Source: Prostheceraeus crozeri (taxonomy: Eukaryota > Platyhelminthes > Polycladida > Euryleptidae). Taken from it: a stretch of 64,000 nucleotides of DNA. How positions within the stretch are numbered: position 1 is the first letter of the stretch; each line of letters starts with the position of its first letter. Shown here in pieces: positions 31,211-43,350 of the stretch. The position numbers and the translations under genes were made by a program. Where the stretch lies: contig CAJQUW010015436.1 in assembly GCA_907163375.1 (NCBI GenBank), positions 436,501-500,500 on the forward strand. Reading direction: 5' to 3'. The notes beneath the pieces are model-generated. The model saw only the letters and a list, made by a program, of their open reading frames with translations. It was not told where the DNA came from and made no database searches.

Positions 31211-33410
31211 CAGTGGCGGATTCAAGGGGGAGGCCTACCCGGCCGTGGCCGGGGGTGTGATACTCAGAATACAAATCTCCATCAGTTAAGTTAGTGTTCG
31301 ATCTCTTTTTGATTTATCAATCAATGATGACTGATGAGAGAAACATGCAAGGAAATCTGATGACGTAAGGCATTTTCTGTCTTCATCAGATCATGGACTT
31401 CCAGATGATAAAAGAAATAAAATAAAAGCGAAGCTGTGTTTCAACACTCTATAATGCTACTCCACCACCGTTCGTTGTTACTGTAAGTTTCAATCGATCA
31501 ATTTATTTTTGACAGTCGTGCATGTCGTGTGGAGTGGATGAGGTTTGAAACAACTGATATCGTTTACAGCAGCGCTGGCCTCCACTTGCCAAGTCTAAGT
31601 CGGCCGTTTCTCATCCATCACTTTCATGTCCAGGTGCTATTATCTAGAAGTCCATCATCAGACTTAACATTTCAACGCCGTCAGCGATGTACTATTGAAT
31701 GGCGATTCGCTTGCACACGCGGAGGTTTCTTTGTTGGCAATTGCAATGACTTGTAAATATTGTGTGCATATGCTTGCGAACTGCTGATTCAGATGTAGAT
31801 GATTAATGACTAAGAAGGAAACGCTATCCCTCTCTTATATTACATTTAGCTGCTTGTTGTTGACATACATGCAAGTCAAAGTCCACTGTGAACATGAGTG
31901 AGAGACCGCCAACGAAACGAAGGAAAATATCTGATTTCTTTGAGTCTGTGAAGAAAACGGATGCTACTTCTACAAATCAAAATACTATGAGCACGTCATC
32001 GTATAATTTGTCATCTCAAAATCTCTCCTGTTAGTCCTCGTCATCTAAAATAGAAATACAAGGAGAGTCGAAAAATACATCTTCGTCTTATTCGACGTCA
32101 TCACCCAAAACGCCAGAATTGAAGTCTCAAAGTTTCGAGGTCGACGGAAATGGAATAGGAGAAAGCGACATTGCTCGAGCATTACAACATCCTGGTGGAC
32201 CAGTCCAAAAAATGAGCAAAGAGAGAAGTACATATTCTTCTGATGCTTGCAGTATTCATTCCACAATAACTAAAGTTGATTTTATTGTTTCTCTAGTAAT
32301 ACTGAACTCAGTGATGACTGTAACCAAACGTCTCGCATGCGTATTACAATCTGCCTCAAATGACTTGATTTCCACTCTACAAAACGTCGACACAGTGATA
32401 GATTTACTCAAATCAAGAAGGAATGAAGAGTTCTTCTCTGAATTGTTCGAAAAGATTGAAAAGTTGACAACAAGACCGATACAAACTCCGAGAACAGTTG
32501 GAACGCAGGTACATCGAACGAACGTACCATCCACCACACCAATTGAATATTATCGCCGAGGAATATATTACCCTTTTCTTGATGGACTGATTTCCCTACT
32601 ACATGATCGTTTTAGTGGTCATGCTGCTAGTGTGATGCACCTCTCCAAGCTGCTTCCTAACAATGTAACTAATACTGCGTTTGAAGATATTCTTCCTGCT
32701 GTGGAATTGTATTCTGAATATCTAAATGGAAACTTGGACGAATTGGAAGGCGAATTAAGACTTTAGTTGGAACATTAAGACTTTACTTAAAATCTTCGCC
32801 TTATTACCGGTTTCATCTGCAAGCGCCGAAAGGACATTTTCAGTCTTGAAACATTTGAAAAGTTATCTGCGATCTAACATGTCAGAAGAGCGCTTAACTG
32901 GTCTGACATTAGCTTACATTCATCGTGACATGGACTGCGAAAAAACCGTTGATGCCGTCGTACAATTATTTGCAAGAAAGCAAACAAGAATATCTATGTG
33001 ACCCGACCCCTTCACTTCTAAGACTGTAAGTACGAACTTTTCCTTCTTGACTCTATATTCACGATGTGTAGAAATTATAGGCGTTTCACGAATATACATG
33101 AGCGTTTCATATTAACATATTGTGTGACGTTTTGCATAGGCTACTAACATTAAGTCTGTTGGCCTACATATATGAGAGAATTATATTTTATACAAATTGA
33201 CTAAACCAAGTATTAATTATAACTATTTCTGCTTTCGGTTTTACATGTCTTAAAACGTACAGGTTGATATCATTTCAATATTTTATTTTTCATTACTTTG
33301 TTGAATGACAGTATTTTCGAAACCCATGACTGTAAGTAAAAGCCCCCAGAACTTAAATTCAGAATCAGTCGCTGGGCCCCCTCTGTGGTCGAATCCTGGA
33401 TCCTCCACTG
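31211..33410 (+). mobile_element. hAT transposon, internally deleted
   Basis: The left terminus CAGTGGCGGATTCAAGGGGG matches the complement of the right terminus (cagtggaggatccagg... with a GGGGGCCC block). An exact 8-bp target duplication, gtctccta, lies at 31203-31210 and 33411-33418. Eight bases is the hAT signature. The interior carries the start and end of a transposase but not its middle. Confidence 0.95.
31894..33001 (+). pseudogene. hAT transposase (ZMYM/THAP12-like group), deleted
   Basis: It starts MSERPPTKRRKISDFFESVK, a typical basic N-terminus, passes SESDIARALQHPGGPVQ-like sequence (observed GESDIARALQHPGGPVQ), and then jumps to the helical C-terminal part (ITKVDFIVSLVILNSVMTVT, IEYYRRGIYYPFLDGLISLL) and the dimerisation segment SASAERTFSVLKHLKSYLRS with ERLTGLTLAYIHRD. 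The zinc-finger/TTF region and most of the RNaseH-like catalytic core are absent, and there are stops. The intact ends suggest it was moved by a related enzyme. Confidence 0.85.
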
Positions 33411-33418
33411 GTCTCCTA

Positions 33419-34300
33419 TATGGTGGAGCCGTTATAGCTCACAGTTTTACTGTTGATAACGGAGAAATCTCCTCTTGAATAAGGAGTTGGTGTCGTAATA
33501 TAGTTTACATACTGCTTTCATAATAAGCGTTAAGCGTTAACACATGTGTATTCTACTTAAAAAGACAAAAGCAGTAACATAGATATTTTCTTATTACATG
33601 CTACAGTGAATGGTCATCCCTCAGTCATCAGACAGAAAGCATCACGTGCTTACAGCCCTGTGAATTAAATTAGCAATTTTCTTATTTTTCGATCTTTGAT
33701 GACAAGAAGTGACATAATAGTTATTGAAATCATCACTTATTTATCCGTTGCAGTGGATACAATAAAATTGACTTAAGTTATTCATGATGAATGATTAAGT
33801 CAATTAATTTGATGATCACCTATTATTTTTTGCGCAACTCCTTTAGTTTTCAAGGTTCCATGTCAAAATATAGTCTTTTACAAAATGTTCCTGAAACTAA
33901 GTTTTGATAAAACTGTGCCAAGGAAAGCTACAAGCTGAAATTTAAGTAACAGAAACGACTTCAGCAACATCTAAAACCTGGGATTCTGTTGATATCTTAG
34001 TCAGAAACTCAATCAAGGAAAAAGTCAGGTTAGTGTACTTAAAAGATAATAATACACAATAATGAATATATACACAATGGTTAATAATGTTAGTCCTAAA
34101 AAGGACTGATAGGCGTTCACGCCGGTCAACGGGTAAGATACTTGTACACTCCTACATATAAAGAATAAAACATTAGGCGCACAAAGCAATAAAACGAAAT
34201 ATACAAGATGTGAGAACAGTCCAGACAGGCTAACAAAAATCGAAAAGGGGCTCATCAGCAAGATGACCAGCTAGGTCGCGTTTCGGGTCCTTTGACATCT
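33419..34300. other. Intergenic, no gene recognised
   Basis: AT-rich; the part next to 34.3 kb is probably the 3' region of the minus-strand retroelement below. Confidence 0.4.
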
Positions 34301-34307
34301 TGTACGC

Positions 34308-35491
34308 TCAAACCCTAGCTGTCGGACCCCTGGCAAAATTAGCGGACCCCATACACAGTAACACTATCGATAACAAATTTAACCAAAGCCACACAGGGTA
34401 GACAACTCTTTGGCAGAATGTAAACCAAACTTGAATTAAAAAAATATGCATATTTAACAATCTCTCCATACACTTGATCAGTTTACAAGCTTTATAACCA
34501 CGCTTCACGAAAATATCAAAAGTACTTTCAACTTTAACAATGACATGCTGTAGATCCGAACAAAATCTTAGATACCTTAAAACTTGACTGGCAAATACAT
34601 TCGCACCGATATGAAGAGGAAGAAGACTTACCGGTAGAGTAAATACTATAATATTAAAAGAAAATGGTTCCACTTTATGAAAAACAGAGGTGTGCAATCC
34701 ATCATGATTAACGTTCAACTTAACATCAAGGTATTCGACCGACGTGTTTTTGGTCCCATTTCTTTCTGCTTTCAAGTCAGGGGGATGAATTTTAGTCAAC
34801 GAAGTATCAAAATGTTTATAGTTGTACAAACAGATGTCATCTATGTAACGTGTGGTGTTCGACAACACTCTAGCTAGTCCAAACTTCTAATCCACAATGA
34901 CAATGAAAACAATGACTTCATAAAAACAAACTCACAGTGACACAAAAACAGATCAGCCAATAATTGACTGCAGTTACCCGCCATAGGTATACCTTTTTCT
35001 TATTTAAACACTAAGCCTCCGAAAACAACAAAAACCTCCGAAGTGACAAAGTTAATTCCGGCTTTAAACTTTTCCTAAATAAAACAATTATAATTTTTGT
35101 ATGTTTTACAAGCAAAAAATGTCTTATTAAAACCAACGCAGAGGAATTTTCTTGACGTAGAGTTGAGAACTAACTCCAATAATTCAAACAAATGTACAAC
35201 AATATCATCATGGTTAAGGTTGGTATACAACGTAGAAAAATCGAAAACTTGTTTAGAAAAGACATTACTATTATTTGCTACATTTAAAAATTCTTCAATC
35301 GATTTTGCACTCCAAAAACAACGGAAACCACTATTCTTTCTCAAGGTTTCACAATGAAGTTTAAAAAAGTCTCTCATCAACGACAGGCCCTCATTAAGAA
35401 CAATATACAATTGCGTACTCGTACATTTGCGCGCTCCAGCTATGAACCTGAACTTAATAAGGAAATTAGGGATACAAAACAAATAAGGCAA
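34308..35491 (-). pseudogene. Reverse transcriptase of a Penelope-like lineage, decayed
   Basis: Order on the minus strand: KFRFIAGARKCTSTQLYIVL, GFRCFWSAKSIEEFL, motif A VFDFSTLYTNLNHDDIV (about 35250), motif B GIPMGGNCSQLLADLFL (about 34990), motif C RYIDDICLYN (about 34845) and EYLDVKLNVNHDGLHTS further on. The SFDFSTLYTTIP / GIPMGTNCAPLLADLFLY / RYIDD set belongs to a group of RTs I know from invertebrate genomes and believe to be Penelope-related; the clade is uncertain. The parts are in different frames. No GIY-YIG is seen downstream. Confidence 0.75.
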
Positions 35492-37959
35492 CTTTTTACA
35501 ATCATCAGAACATAGAATATTCTCTGACAGATCGTGGAAGTAGGCCTAAATGTGCCTACTTTCAAACTGTCAGATGCTGCGGAGCTTTAGGCGAAATTTT
35601 GACAGACCTAGGTTTCAGATGTTGCTGAAGACATCTGTTATTGAAATTCCAGTTTATGACTTTTCGCCAGCATAACGGCGACGGAATCAGCTGTTGATGG
35701 AGACTATCAGCAGAGCGACCCTGAAGTGGACGATCCAGCGCCGGACGGAGCAGACATGGGTTCATCCTGACTGCAATGATGTCGACTCTTCGCCAAGGTA
35801 GCCAAGGTAACCCTGGACAGTTTTAATAAGAACATTTTGGAGACCAGTTTTCACGAAGACTATTTTGATTTGACACCGACTTCAACACCGCCACGATTCA
35901 CTTTGGCATGTTATCCACCAAATTGGTTGGAAAGTGTGTCTCGATGGATGAATATTGTATGCCAGCAATTTTGATTTAGTCATCGACTTCATAATTACCT
36001 ACAAATTTTTAATGGAGTTGATGTCCGAACTGTTCTAAGGCCAAGGGAGAGACCTCAACCCCATCTAATTCTTAAAATTGTATACTGCCTCAGCTCCGTG
36101 AGGCACTTTTCTGTTTGATGCATTCATTCCCTTTGGTCAACCCTCTTCACACTTGCAGATGTTCGATTACATGCTTGCTGAAGGAGCCTCAGATCTCACA
36201 AATTGCGAGAAGTTCACAGTTGTAGTTTGGCTTAAGTCCATTGATCTTTTGTCAGACGAGGGACCGCAGTTTTTGAAATGTTCAACCTTTCAGCAGACCT
36301 TTTCTCTGCACAAAAGTTTGATACTGACTTTGGTGAATGGGCCAAAGTCTTTTCATCTGCCTATGATCATCTGAATTCTGAGTTCCGCTTCTTCGTCAAA
36401 GTCGGCGAATTCAATGACTGAGTTCAATGGCATCGGCATGTATTCGCAAGCGAACGTGCTGGGCAAATGCCCTGACTCTATATTTCGGTACATATGGGCC
36501 TATGCATGATTAGAATCAACTCTTCACTGGTCGACTAAAAATGATGCCGATGATGTTTCGATTGGCCAAAAATAAATTGCTAATTCAATTCACAGAGCTG
36601 TATTTATTTGAAGTTACGCCATATTGAAGGACAACACAAGTAAATCTCCTCCTAGCAAGACTTGTTCTCTCTTACTTGTCTAAAGGGTTATCAGAGACGT
36701 CTATAACTTCTAGATAAACCCACGATAGAAAGGTCGCAAGACATATCTGGAGTTGGGTGAAAAGTGAGATATACACGTCATTTTCTGAGTAGCTACGACT
36801 CAATTTAGAATTTAGGCCAACAAGAGTGTTTAATATATTATCAGGGACATCTAAGATAAATGATGTATCTAAGGGACTGGAGGCCGGTGTCTTCGGTAGG
36901 CTTGATTAAAGAAGATAGTGTGTATCTGGATAAAGCCATGGATCAGGCTGTAAACAACTCTTTTCATTATCGTGAAATGCATTGCAATCCAACAGCATTG
37001 ATTGTTGCACATCCTAATTAATGCACAAATTGTCGGAAATAATCTACACAGTGTATATCTATATCATCGATGTTTGATTTCAAGTAAGTTATGACTTTCC
37101 ATACTCATCGATTTTCCCATTAGCTGATATAAAACGTCCACCAGGACATGTCATTTGAACAACTGGACTTTATTCAAGAATTCAAGAGCAACTAAGAGAT
37201 ACATTATTTATGATATGAAAATGTATGATTTATTTCAGGCTTTGAAGTATTATACAGTATCTGCACATTCATAGAAGGAAAATAAAATGCCATATTTGTC
37301 ACGGTGACACACGAATGTTTTCATATTCACCGAATAAATTTATGCGGATTTCGTGATCAGCTTTATCTTTATCAGTACTGTTGCTGTGTAGACGAACATG
37401 CAAGGACCCTAAAATCGTGAAATCCAAAATCCATCAATAATTGTACGATGAGGCTCACAATGTGTCACGACAACATTGGTTTCACTTTTCCACCAAGATC
37501 TCCAGAAGGAACGGATCTTCAAACTGGTCTTGCTTAACTTTCTACGTTTTCACGGATCATTTCAATTTTTGATACTTCACCGGTTTATCTTTTGTTCTTA
37601 TCTGAATAGATACACGTATTCTGTGGACTTTTCTGTAGATTTTGATAATGGCTTTTACTTACATGATAATAAATCAGACATGGACAAGATGCGATGATTG
37701 TAGCAGTAAGTAGTGAATCGCTAATCATCAGCGATTTGATAATCGCTTATTCCATAACTGCCTTTGGGCAAGAGAAATAGATTATCCAAAATTTTCCGGC
37801 AGTCCACAATTCTCCAAAAACACTGCTGAATCGATTTTGGCAAGCAAATCATTTTGAATTAAACTTATTGCACAGAAATGAATGTGCAGATCTCCTGGCA
37901 ATGGTCATTGATGCTACATGCCGTTGGTGTCAAACTTCAATCACAGACTTTTCAAATGC
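35492..37959. other. Unclassified, probably old repeat debris
   Basis: Slightly GC-richer at 35.5-36.5 kb with short protein-like stretches, AT-rich afterwards. No element ends or host exon were recognised. Confidence 0.35.
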
Positions 37960-38157
37960 TGACGTTTGGCGCTGATTACTTTTATCTGATCGTATCTATG
38001 TCAAAGGATGATACGAAGCAATCATTGGAACTGTTTGAACATTTGATGATTTTTTCTTCTGAAATGAAATGTTCGAACAATTCCAATGATTGCACCGTAT
38101 CATCCTTCGACATGCATTTAGATACGATCAGATAAAAGTAATCCTCGCCAAACATCA
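37960..38157. repeat. 85-90-bp inverted repeat (long hairpin)
   Basis: The arm 37960-38044 is mirrored by 38067-38157 (for example gattacttttatctgatcgt against acgatcagataaaagtaatc), with a loop of about 22 nt. It lies just upstream of a Penelope 3' end. Confidence 0.8.
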
Positions 38158-38184
38158 ATATTTTCTTAATAAAATTCAGATATC

Positions 38185-38890
38185 AGTTGAACTATGGTGG
38201 AAGCCTCCAACAAGAATTAAGCAGCTTTTAGTTTCTTCTAAATTACACGATATAATTTTGTTATAAAATTGTTGTAAATTCATCCGACGAAAAAATGTTA
38301 CATCGTCAGTGACAAATTTGTCATACAAGATGACTGCAAGTAACACAACATGCATAACAAAAAACATTGTGTATTCTATTCGTTTTTATGACTGTAACTT
38401 CATTTACATCGGTGAATCGGGCAGAAGTTTGAGAGAACGTATGAATGAACATCGCTATGATACTGCCCATAAGAACACAAACAAAGTTGTTTCTTTTCAT
38501 TGCACAGAACACAAACATGATGAATCTGAAATGAAAATATCTATACTAATAGAACTAAACGGAAACGAGAAACAGAGGAAAACAGAAGAACTCAGGTTCA
38601 TCAGTCAAGTGATGACAGATTGGCCGCATGGAATGAATATGCAGCATGTTTTCCATTGTTGAGCCCAAATCTCCTACCCCTATGTCCTAATTCTATGAGT
38701 GATTTTGTATATGACTTCTTCATTGCTTATACTATGACTTACTCTGCAATGATAAATGATAGCCCAAATTTTAAATTTTCTTACTGATGTTAATATGTGC
38801 ATATGCCCTCTTCAACTTAATTCCTGACGAAGATTGTGAGCAGTAGCCCATGTTACTGTCCTCCAATCGAAACCGGTTGAAGTTTTAATA
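38185..38890 (+). pseudogene. Penelope-like element, GIY-YIG 3' end
   Basis: PPTRIKQLLVSSKL and SYKMTASNTTCITKNIVYSI lead into a GIY-YIG-type fold, FIYIGESGRSLRERMNEHRY with THKNTNKVV-like sequence (observed AHKNTNKVVSFHCTEHKHDE) and a helical tail ending at 38662. A hammerhead-like core follows within 200 bases. RT motifs are missing, so this is 5'-truncated. The endonuclease frame itself is open for 117 codons. It is a third Penelope family in this window by sequence. Confidence 0.8.
38815..38890 (+). ncRNA. Hammerhead-ribozyme-like motif
   Basis: CTGACGA at 38824-38830, then a long stem II (GATTG/CAATC, inner CAGTA/TACTG), GAAAC at 38869-38873 followed by CGGTT, leaving a U at the cleavage position. 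Upstream TTC and downstream GAA can start stem I. It terminates the GIY-YIG relic. Confidence 0.65.
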
Positions 38891-39701
38891 ATTATATTGA
38901 TTTGACAAGATGTTTATTTTCATAAAAACTTGCTTTGAAGTATCGTCGAACGATTCGTCTCTTGGGCTGTTGATTATTTTAGGAATTTGCTTTGTCTCAA
39001 TTAAGCGTATTCTGTATCGAGTAATTTTTTGCTTTGTATTCTTTGATAATTTCACATTTTGCATATCTTTTTTACATTATCTATTATATTATCTTTATCT
39101 ATTTATACATAGGTGATGAAGTCACCTTCGATGTCTATTCCCGTCATTGCTGGTGTGTTTTTGCATTGGATGTATAGGAGGAAATTTTGATTTCCTGTGA
39201 CAAAACGACATTACATGTGTCAAATTTCATAAACAATCAAAGTGGCTTAAATATTCAATAGATTCAATACTCAATATTCTATGATGATTGAATAGATTGT
39301 TCTAGATTGATGTAGAACACATGTTACAAAAAGGAATTAATAGAACTATCGAAATCAGCATAAATAAACATAAAAAGGTAATTAAAATTTTTCGTATCTC
39401 ATTCATGCACTGATATTTAACTGTAAGATACATGCTTGGATGCAGTAGCTTGACAGACACATCGGTGTACTATTCTGATAAATGAGTGAACTATTCGAAC
39501 AATAACTCATATTTAGATAGCTACTTGACTGAAATGGATAGAAGGGTGGTAAAGCTATTGAACAATTGCAGCTTTCAGGTTCTTCGCTTTTAATTTCAAT
39601 TTTACTTCACTACTCATTTATACCATCTGAAAACCTTTCTACTCACAGCGCTGGATGGTTGAACTTCTAGACCGATGGCAATTCACTACGATTTTGTCAA
39701 A
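38891..39701. other. Intergenic, no gene recognised
   Basis: AT-rich, with no motif-bearing frame. Confidence 0.5.
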
Positions 39702-41297
39702 CAGGGTGTCTACAAAGTCCTAAAAAAGGCCTAAAACCCAAAAACCGGCATACAAGTCGTAAATATCATCAAAAGTCCAAAAAAAACTTTTAGAATTGCT
39801 ATTGCGTTTCGCAAAATCTAAAGCAAGGAATTCAATGTGCTTAATTTTTCATTAAAATAATTTATATTTCATTGTCAAACCGATGAAGCAAATGAATGTT
39901 CAAAGAAGTGTTGGCTTATCGGTAATTGCTGTTTGACAGTTGTATGGTTGTCGAATTTGTCTTGTAGAAATTGCTGGACATATTTGGAAAGCATCAGTGT
40001 AATGCTTCAATATTATGAAGGCAGATATGTCTTGCTGAATCTGTTTTACTTTTCTCATTAATTCTTCATTTTGCCACCGAACGAGAGCGGGGGCTGTTTT
40101 ATTTGTAGCTTTTAGCACCAAACTTGACTATGAAATCTGTCAAGCTCCGTCAGTGAAAGGATTTTGTCCGTGCGGTCTGCGATGTAGAATGAACTGACGC
40201 TTCCTTGCACACAATAACAGCGACACGGTGAGTCTTATTGAGCTGGAATTTATCGGTATCCGAATCTCTGAAGTGAGGTGCTCACACTGAATCGATGATC
40301 CTAGATAGGTCTTGTTGTAATGACCAGGGCCCATTTTAGCGATAGCCCGACCTCCCGCAGGGAGGGATATAGGGTCTTCATAGACACTCCGTTTGCCGAT
40401 CGGCTAATTGCAGATCACGCGTAAGAAATCTCTTAACAGCTGACATTTTCAACAGCTTAAGTTTCAGCACCAATCTGAACAATTTATAGGCATCTTTAAC
40501 CAGACTTTGAAACCGAAAAATGTAATGTTGACCGAAAGGCATGTTCACAATTCTCCGTAATTCATTTGAATTTTCCGTGATTTGTACCCAATCACATTTT
40601 CTGTGGGAAGGTTCTGTAAAATGCTGCAATTAATTCGTTTTGTTAGGATAATTTCTCTAACTTTTTGGTTCCAGCACTTGGATGTTTGTACAGATATCCT
40701 AATTGCTGATAATAGTTCTGCATTACCTAACCTATCTAAGTTAATATATTGAAGACTCGGAAAAATGTTTTTAAACAATGTACATTTTCGTTATATTCAA
40801 AAATGAAGCTAGAGCTTTTCAGCTGGCCTCCTACTTCCTATGATACTTGCTTTGTATATAGGCTCTGTTGTCATGTTATTAAACGAAACTTAGATATTAA
40901 AAAGAACATAATTTCACTTTCTTCTTATGTAATTGTTACACATTCACTATTCATGTTAACCAGTTTCATCGTTGTACTTGATGTATGATCTACATTTGGG
41001 ATTAAAGTCAATACCGGTTTTCATTTAATAACCTCAAAACATCATTTCTAAATCAACTGGCATTATGGTTTTTCCGTGTCCAGTACTCGCATGGTACAAT
41101 AGGAAAATGCTCCTATCAATTGATGAATGTTTCCCGGTATCAGATATCTTCATAAAATTCCCCTGTAACTGCAGGTTGTTATCATAAAACTATTTATGGT
41201 TGCATGCACACTGTTATCTGATGTATATCAAACATTTATTCGTTTGAAGTCATGATTTCAACACAAATTTATAGAAAGATGGGGTAAAATAAACAAT

Positions 41298-41787
41298 CAG
41301 TGTTGCGATTCGCGCGTGTTTACACGCGCGCGCGTTTTTTTGACAATTTGCGCGTGTAAGCGTGTTTTTTTTCCATTTTTATCCATTTTGCGCGTTTTTT
41401 AAGTTTTCGACTTCTATTTTTAATTTTTGATAATAGAAAACTTTGGTTCTAAAATATCAAAATTTCAAATTACATGCAGTTTCTAGATAAGCCACATGTA
41501 TAGCCTATCAAAGATCATTTAGGTTCATTAACATCTCACTCAATGGATAGCCTATAGGCCCACTGCTCGTATGCATCTACCACTTAAGGCACGTGTGTAT
41601 TTGACTTGTCCTGAAAAATACCAAAGCTCTTACTATCTGATCTGCAAATCTAAGCTTTGTAAAAATTCGTTTCATCAAATATTAGCGATCATAGTTGCCA
41701 TTTTGGCTTATTTGTAAGGAAATACATGTGCGCGTGTTTTTCGACCTTGCGCGTTTTTTTTACCCTACGCCAAGAATCGCAACACCG
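41298..41787. mobile_element. hAT-type MITE, nested
   Basis: The ends CAGTGTTGCGATTC and GAATCGCAACACCG form the inverted repeat, with an exact 8-bp duplication taaacaat at 41290-41297 and 41788-41795. The ends are lined by CGCGTGTTTACACGCGCG-like sub-terminal repeats. There is no coding capacity. Confidence 0.93.
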
Positions 41788-41929
41788 TAAACAATGAAAA
41801 TGTTCCCAAAATACAAATTGACTTTTTTTGAAAAAAACTTGCCTCTTGTTTAATTTAAGTTTATCAACAACACTGTTCACAAAATTTTAATGAAACAGCA
41901 AAAAGGATGAATTACCCAGTAATTTAAAA

Positions 41930-42500
41930 GAATTTGCAAGGGATTTGCAGACGATCTGTTTATAATATTAACAGCAATATTTCGCAGACAACCTGTCTGC
42001 ATCATCAGGCATTGTGACAAAGAAACTGAGATGCTGTACTACACAATAATTTGCTTCACACACAATAAAACTAATCGATAATGTAACTGTAGGTGCAATG
42101 ACTGCAGCGGGGACAATGCAAAATCTTTCAATCGGATTAACAATACACTTACACAATTCAATGGACAATCACAGTGACAGAAAATGAAGAAAATTGGTCG
42201 TAAAACACTGAAGGAAAAGCAAAAATCAAAATCATTTTACCTTTTTTTACAAAAACAAATATTTTACTTTTTGAATTTTAAATTTGTGTCCCCGGTGCAC
42301 ACTCATTTTTACCTACAGTTAGATTATCGATTAGTTTTGTGCTGCGTGAAGCTCTGTACTGCAGCGTCATTCAGTTTCGTTGTCACAATGCCTGATGGTG
42401 CAGACAGGTTGTCTACGAAATATTGCTGTTAATATCATAAACAGATCGTCTGCAAATCTTTCTTTTACATTCTAACGTCTGCGAAGAGCTCTATGTTCAC
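41930..42500. mobile_element. Foldback retroelement-like insertion with hammerhead-like cores
   Basis: A 571-bp insert flanked by the 17-bp direct repeat tacccagtaatttaaaa (41913-41929, 42501-42517). Its two outer parts (about 41941-42095 and 42305-42460) are inverted copies. Each carries a hammerhead-like core: CTGATGA, perfect 7-bp stem II GCAGACA/TGTCTGC and GAAAT on the minus strand in the left arm (41989-42008), and a slightly altered CTGATGG...GAAA on the plus strand in the right arm (42392-42420). Long target repeat, inverted arms and ribozyme-like ends resemble short Penelope derivatives; no coding part remains. Confidence 0.7.
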
Positions 42501-42630
42501 TACCCAGTAATTTAAAAATAAATTGATCTGACAGTTAAATTACCAAGAAACGATAAGTGGAAGGTCGTAATTATGGGTCTCAAAAGTCCTAAATTTGAGT
42601 CGCAGATTTTTTGTAGACACCCTGGTCAAA

Positions 42631-43350
42631 CGATCAAAAAAAAACTTCAATAGAATTAGAACCTACTTGCTTCTTTATCAAGCAAATTTCATTGAAAAAT
42701 CACTGAGCTAAAGTCATGCGATTCTTGGTCATTCAAATCTCGCGATTGATTCTGTTGCACGATTAATCGTGCGGAATCGATGGCCTGTCCGTGGTGTAGC
42801 CTCTTTATTCATAATCATAAAAGTTTATCATCTTTATTTTATTTGACATACCGACGAATACCATTTAGATACTAATGATCAATTCATCTGTTACCGACTT
42901 TGCAAATGAATGCATGTGCCTTAGGATTATGACTCACAAAGGATTGAAAGCAAGCTTTGATTCGATTTGAGTCCAATAAAACAAAGTAAATAATTCGTTT
43001 AGTGAAACTAATCGAAATTATTAGAATATTAATCTATAAGAAATACGACACATTGGTCAAAAAACAAATTTTCGTCTACAAAATCGGGATCCCGGGCTTG
43101 TGGACTCAAGCCCTTGACGATGACGATGGTCGTCGATCTAGTCCCGGATGCGGGCTCAGTCCCGACTTTTTCACAAGCCCGGGTTTTTAGTTCCGGTCCT
43201 ACAACCCTAACAGCGTCATCATCACATCAGCGATCACGCTTTGCACACCTGTTTTCTCAGAACTCGGAATTCTTCGTCAGTAAAGTGAATGAGATTTGGA
43301 TTTCTATGTGAACACTAGCTTTACTACCAGGATTGTAGGATATCCTAGTA
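42631..43350. other. Intergenic with a short foldback
   Basis: Holds an inverted repeat CCCGGGCTTGTG / CACAAGCCCGGG at 43091-43102 and 43172-43183, GC-rich against an AT-rich surround, possibly a tiny foldback element. Nothing else recognised. Confidence 0.5.

Larger units (their letters stand above)
39702..42624. mobile_element. Terminal-inverted-repeat transposon with CAGGGTGTCTACAAA ends
   Basis: CAGGGTGTCTACAAA at the left is the complement of TTTGTAGACACCCTG at the right; both are followed inward by AGTCCTAAA-type sequence. The 6-bp repeat gtcaaa flanks both sides (39696-39701, 42625-42630). No transposase is recognisable. Two younger insertions sit inside (41298-41787 and 41930-42500), so part of the 2.9 kb is foreign. 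Like the element at 10.5-12.8 kb it has CAG...CTG ends with six duplicated bases. Confidence 0.75.

Noticed and set aside
33385-33400. GGTCGAATCCTGG resembling a tRNA T-loop
   Set aside because: It is part of the right terminal repeat of the hAT element and no cloverleaf surrounds it.
34255-34305. Minus-strand CTGATGAG and GAAAC words near the end of the 34.3-35.5 kb RT
   Set aside because: They come in permuted order and the stems do not pair well, so I do not call a hammerhead here.
36230-36450. Faint resemblance to an LTR-type integrase segment
   Set aside because: Only a few residues agree and nothing around it supports an element.
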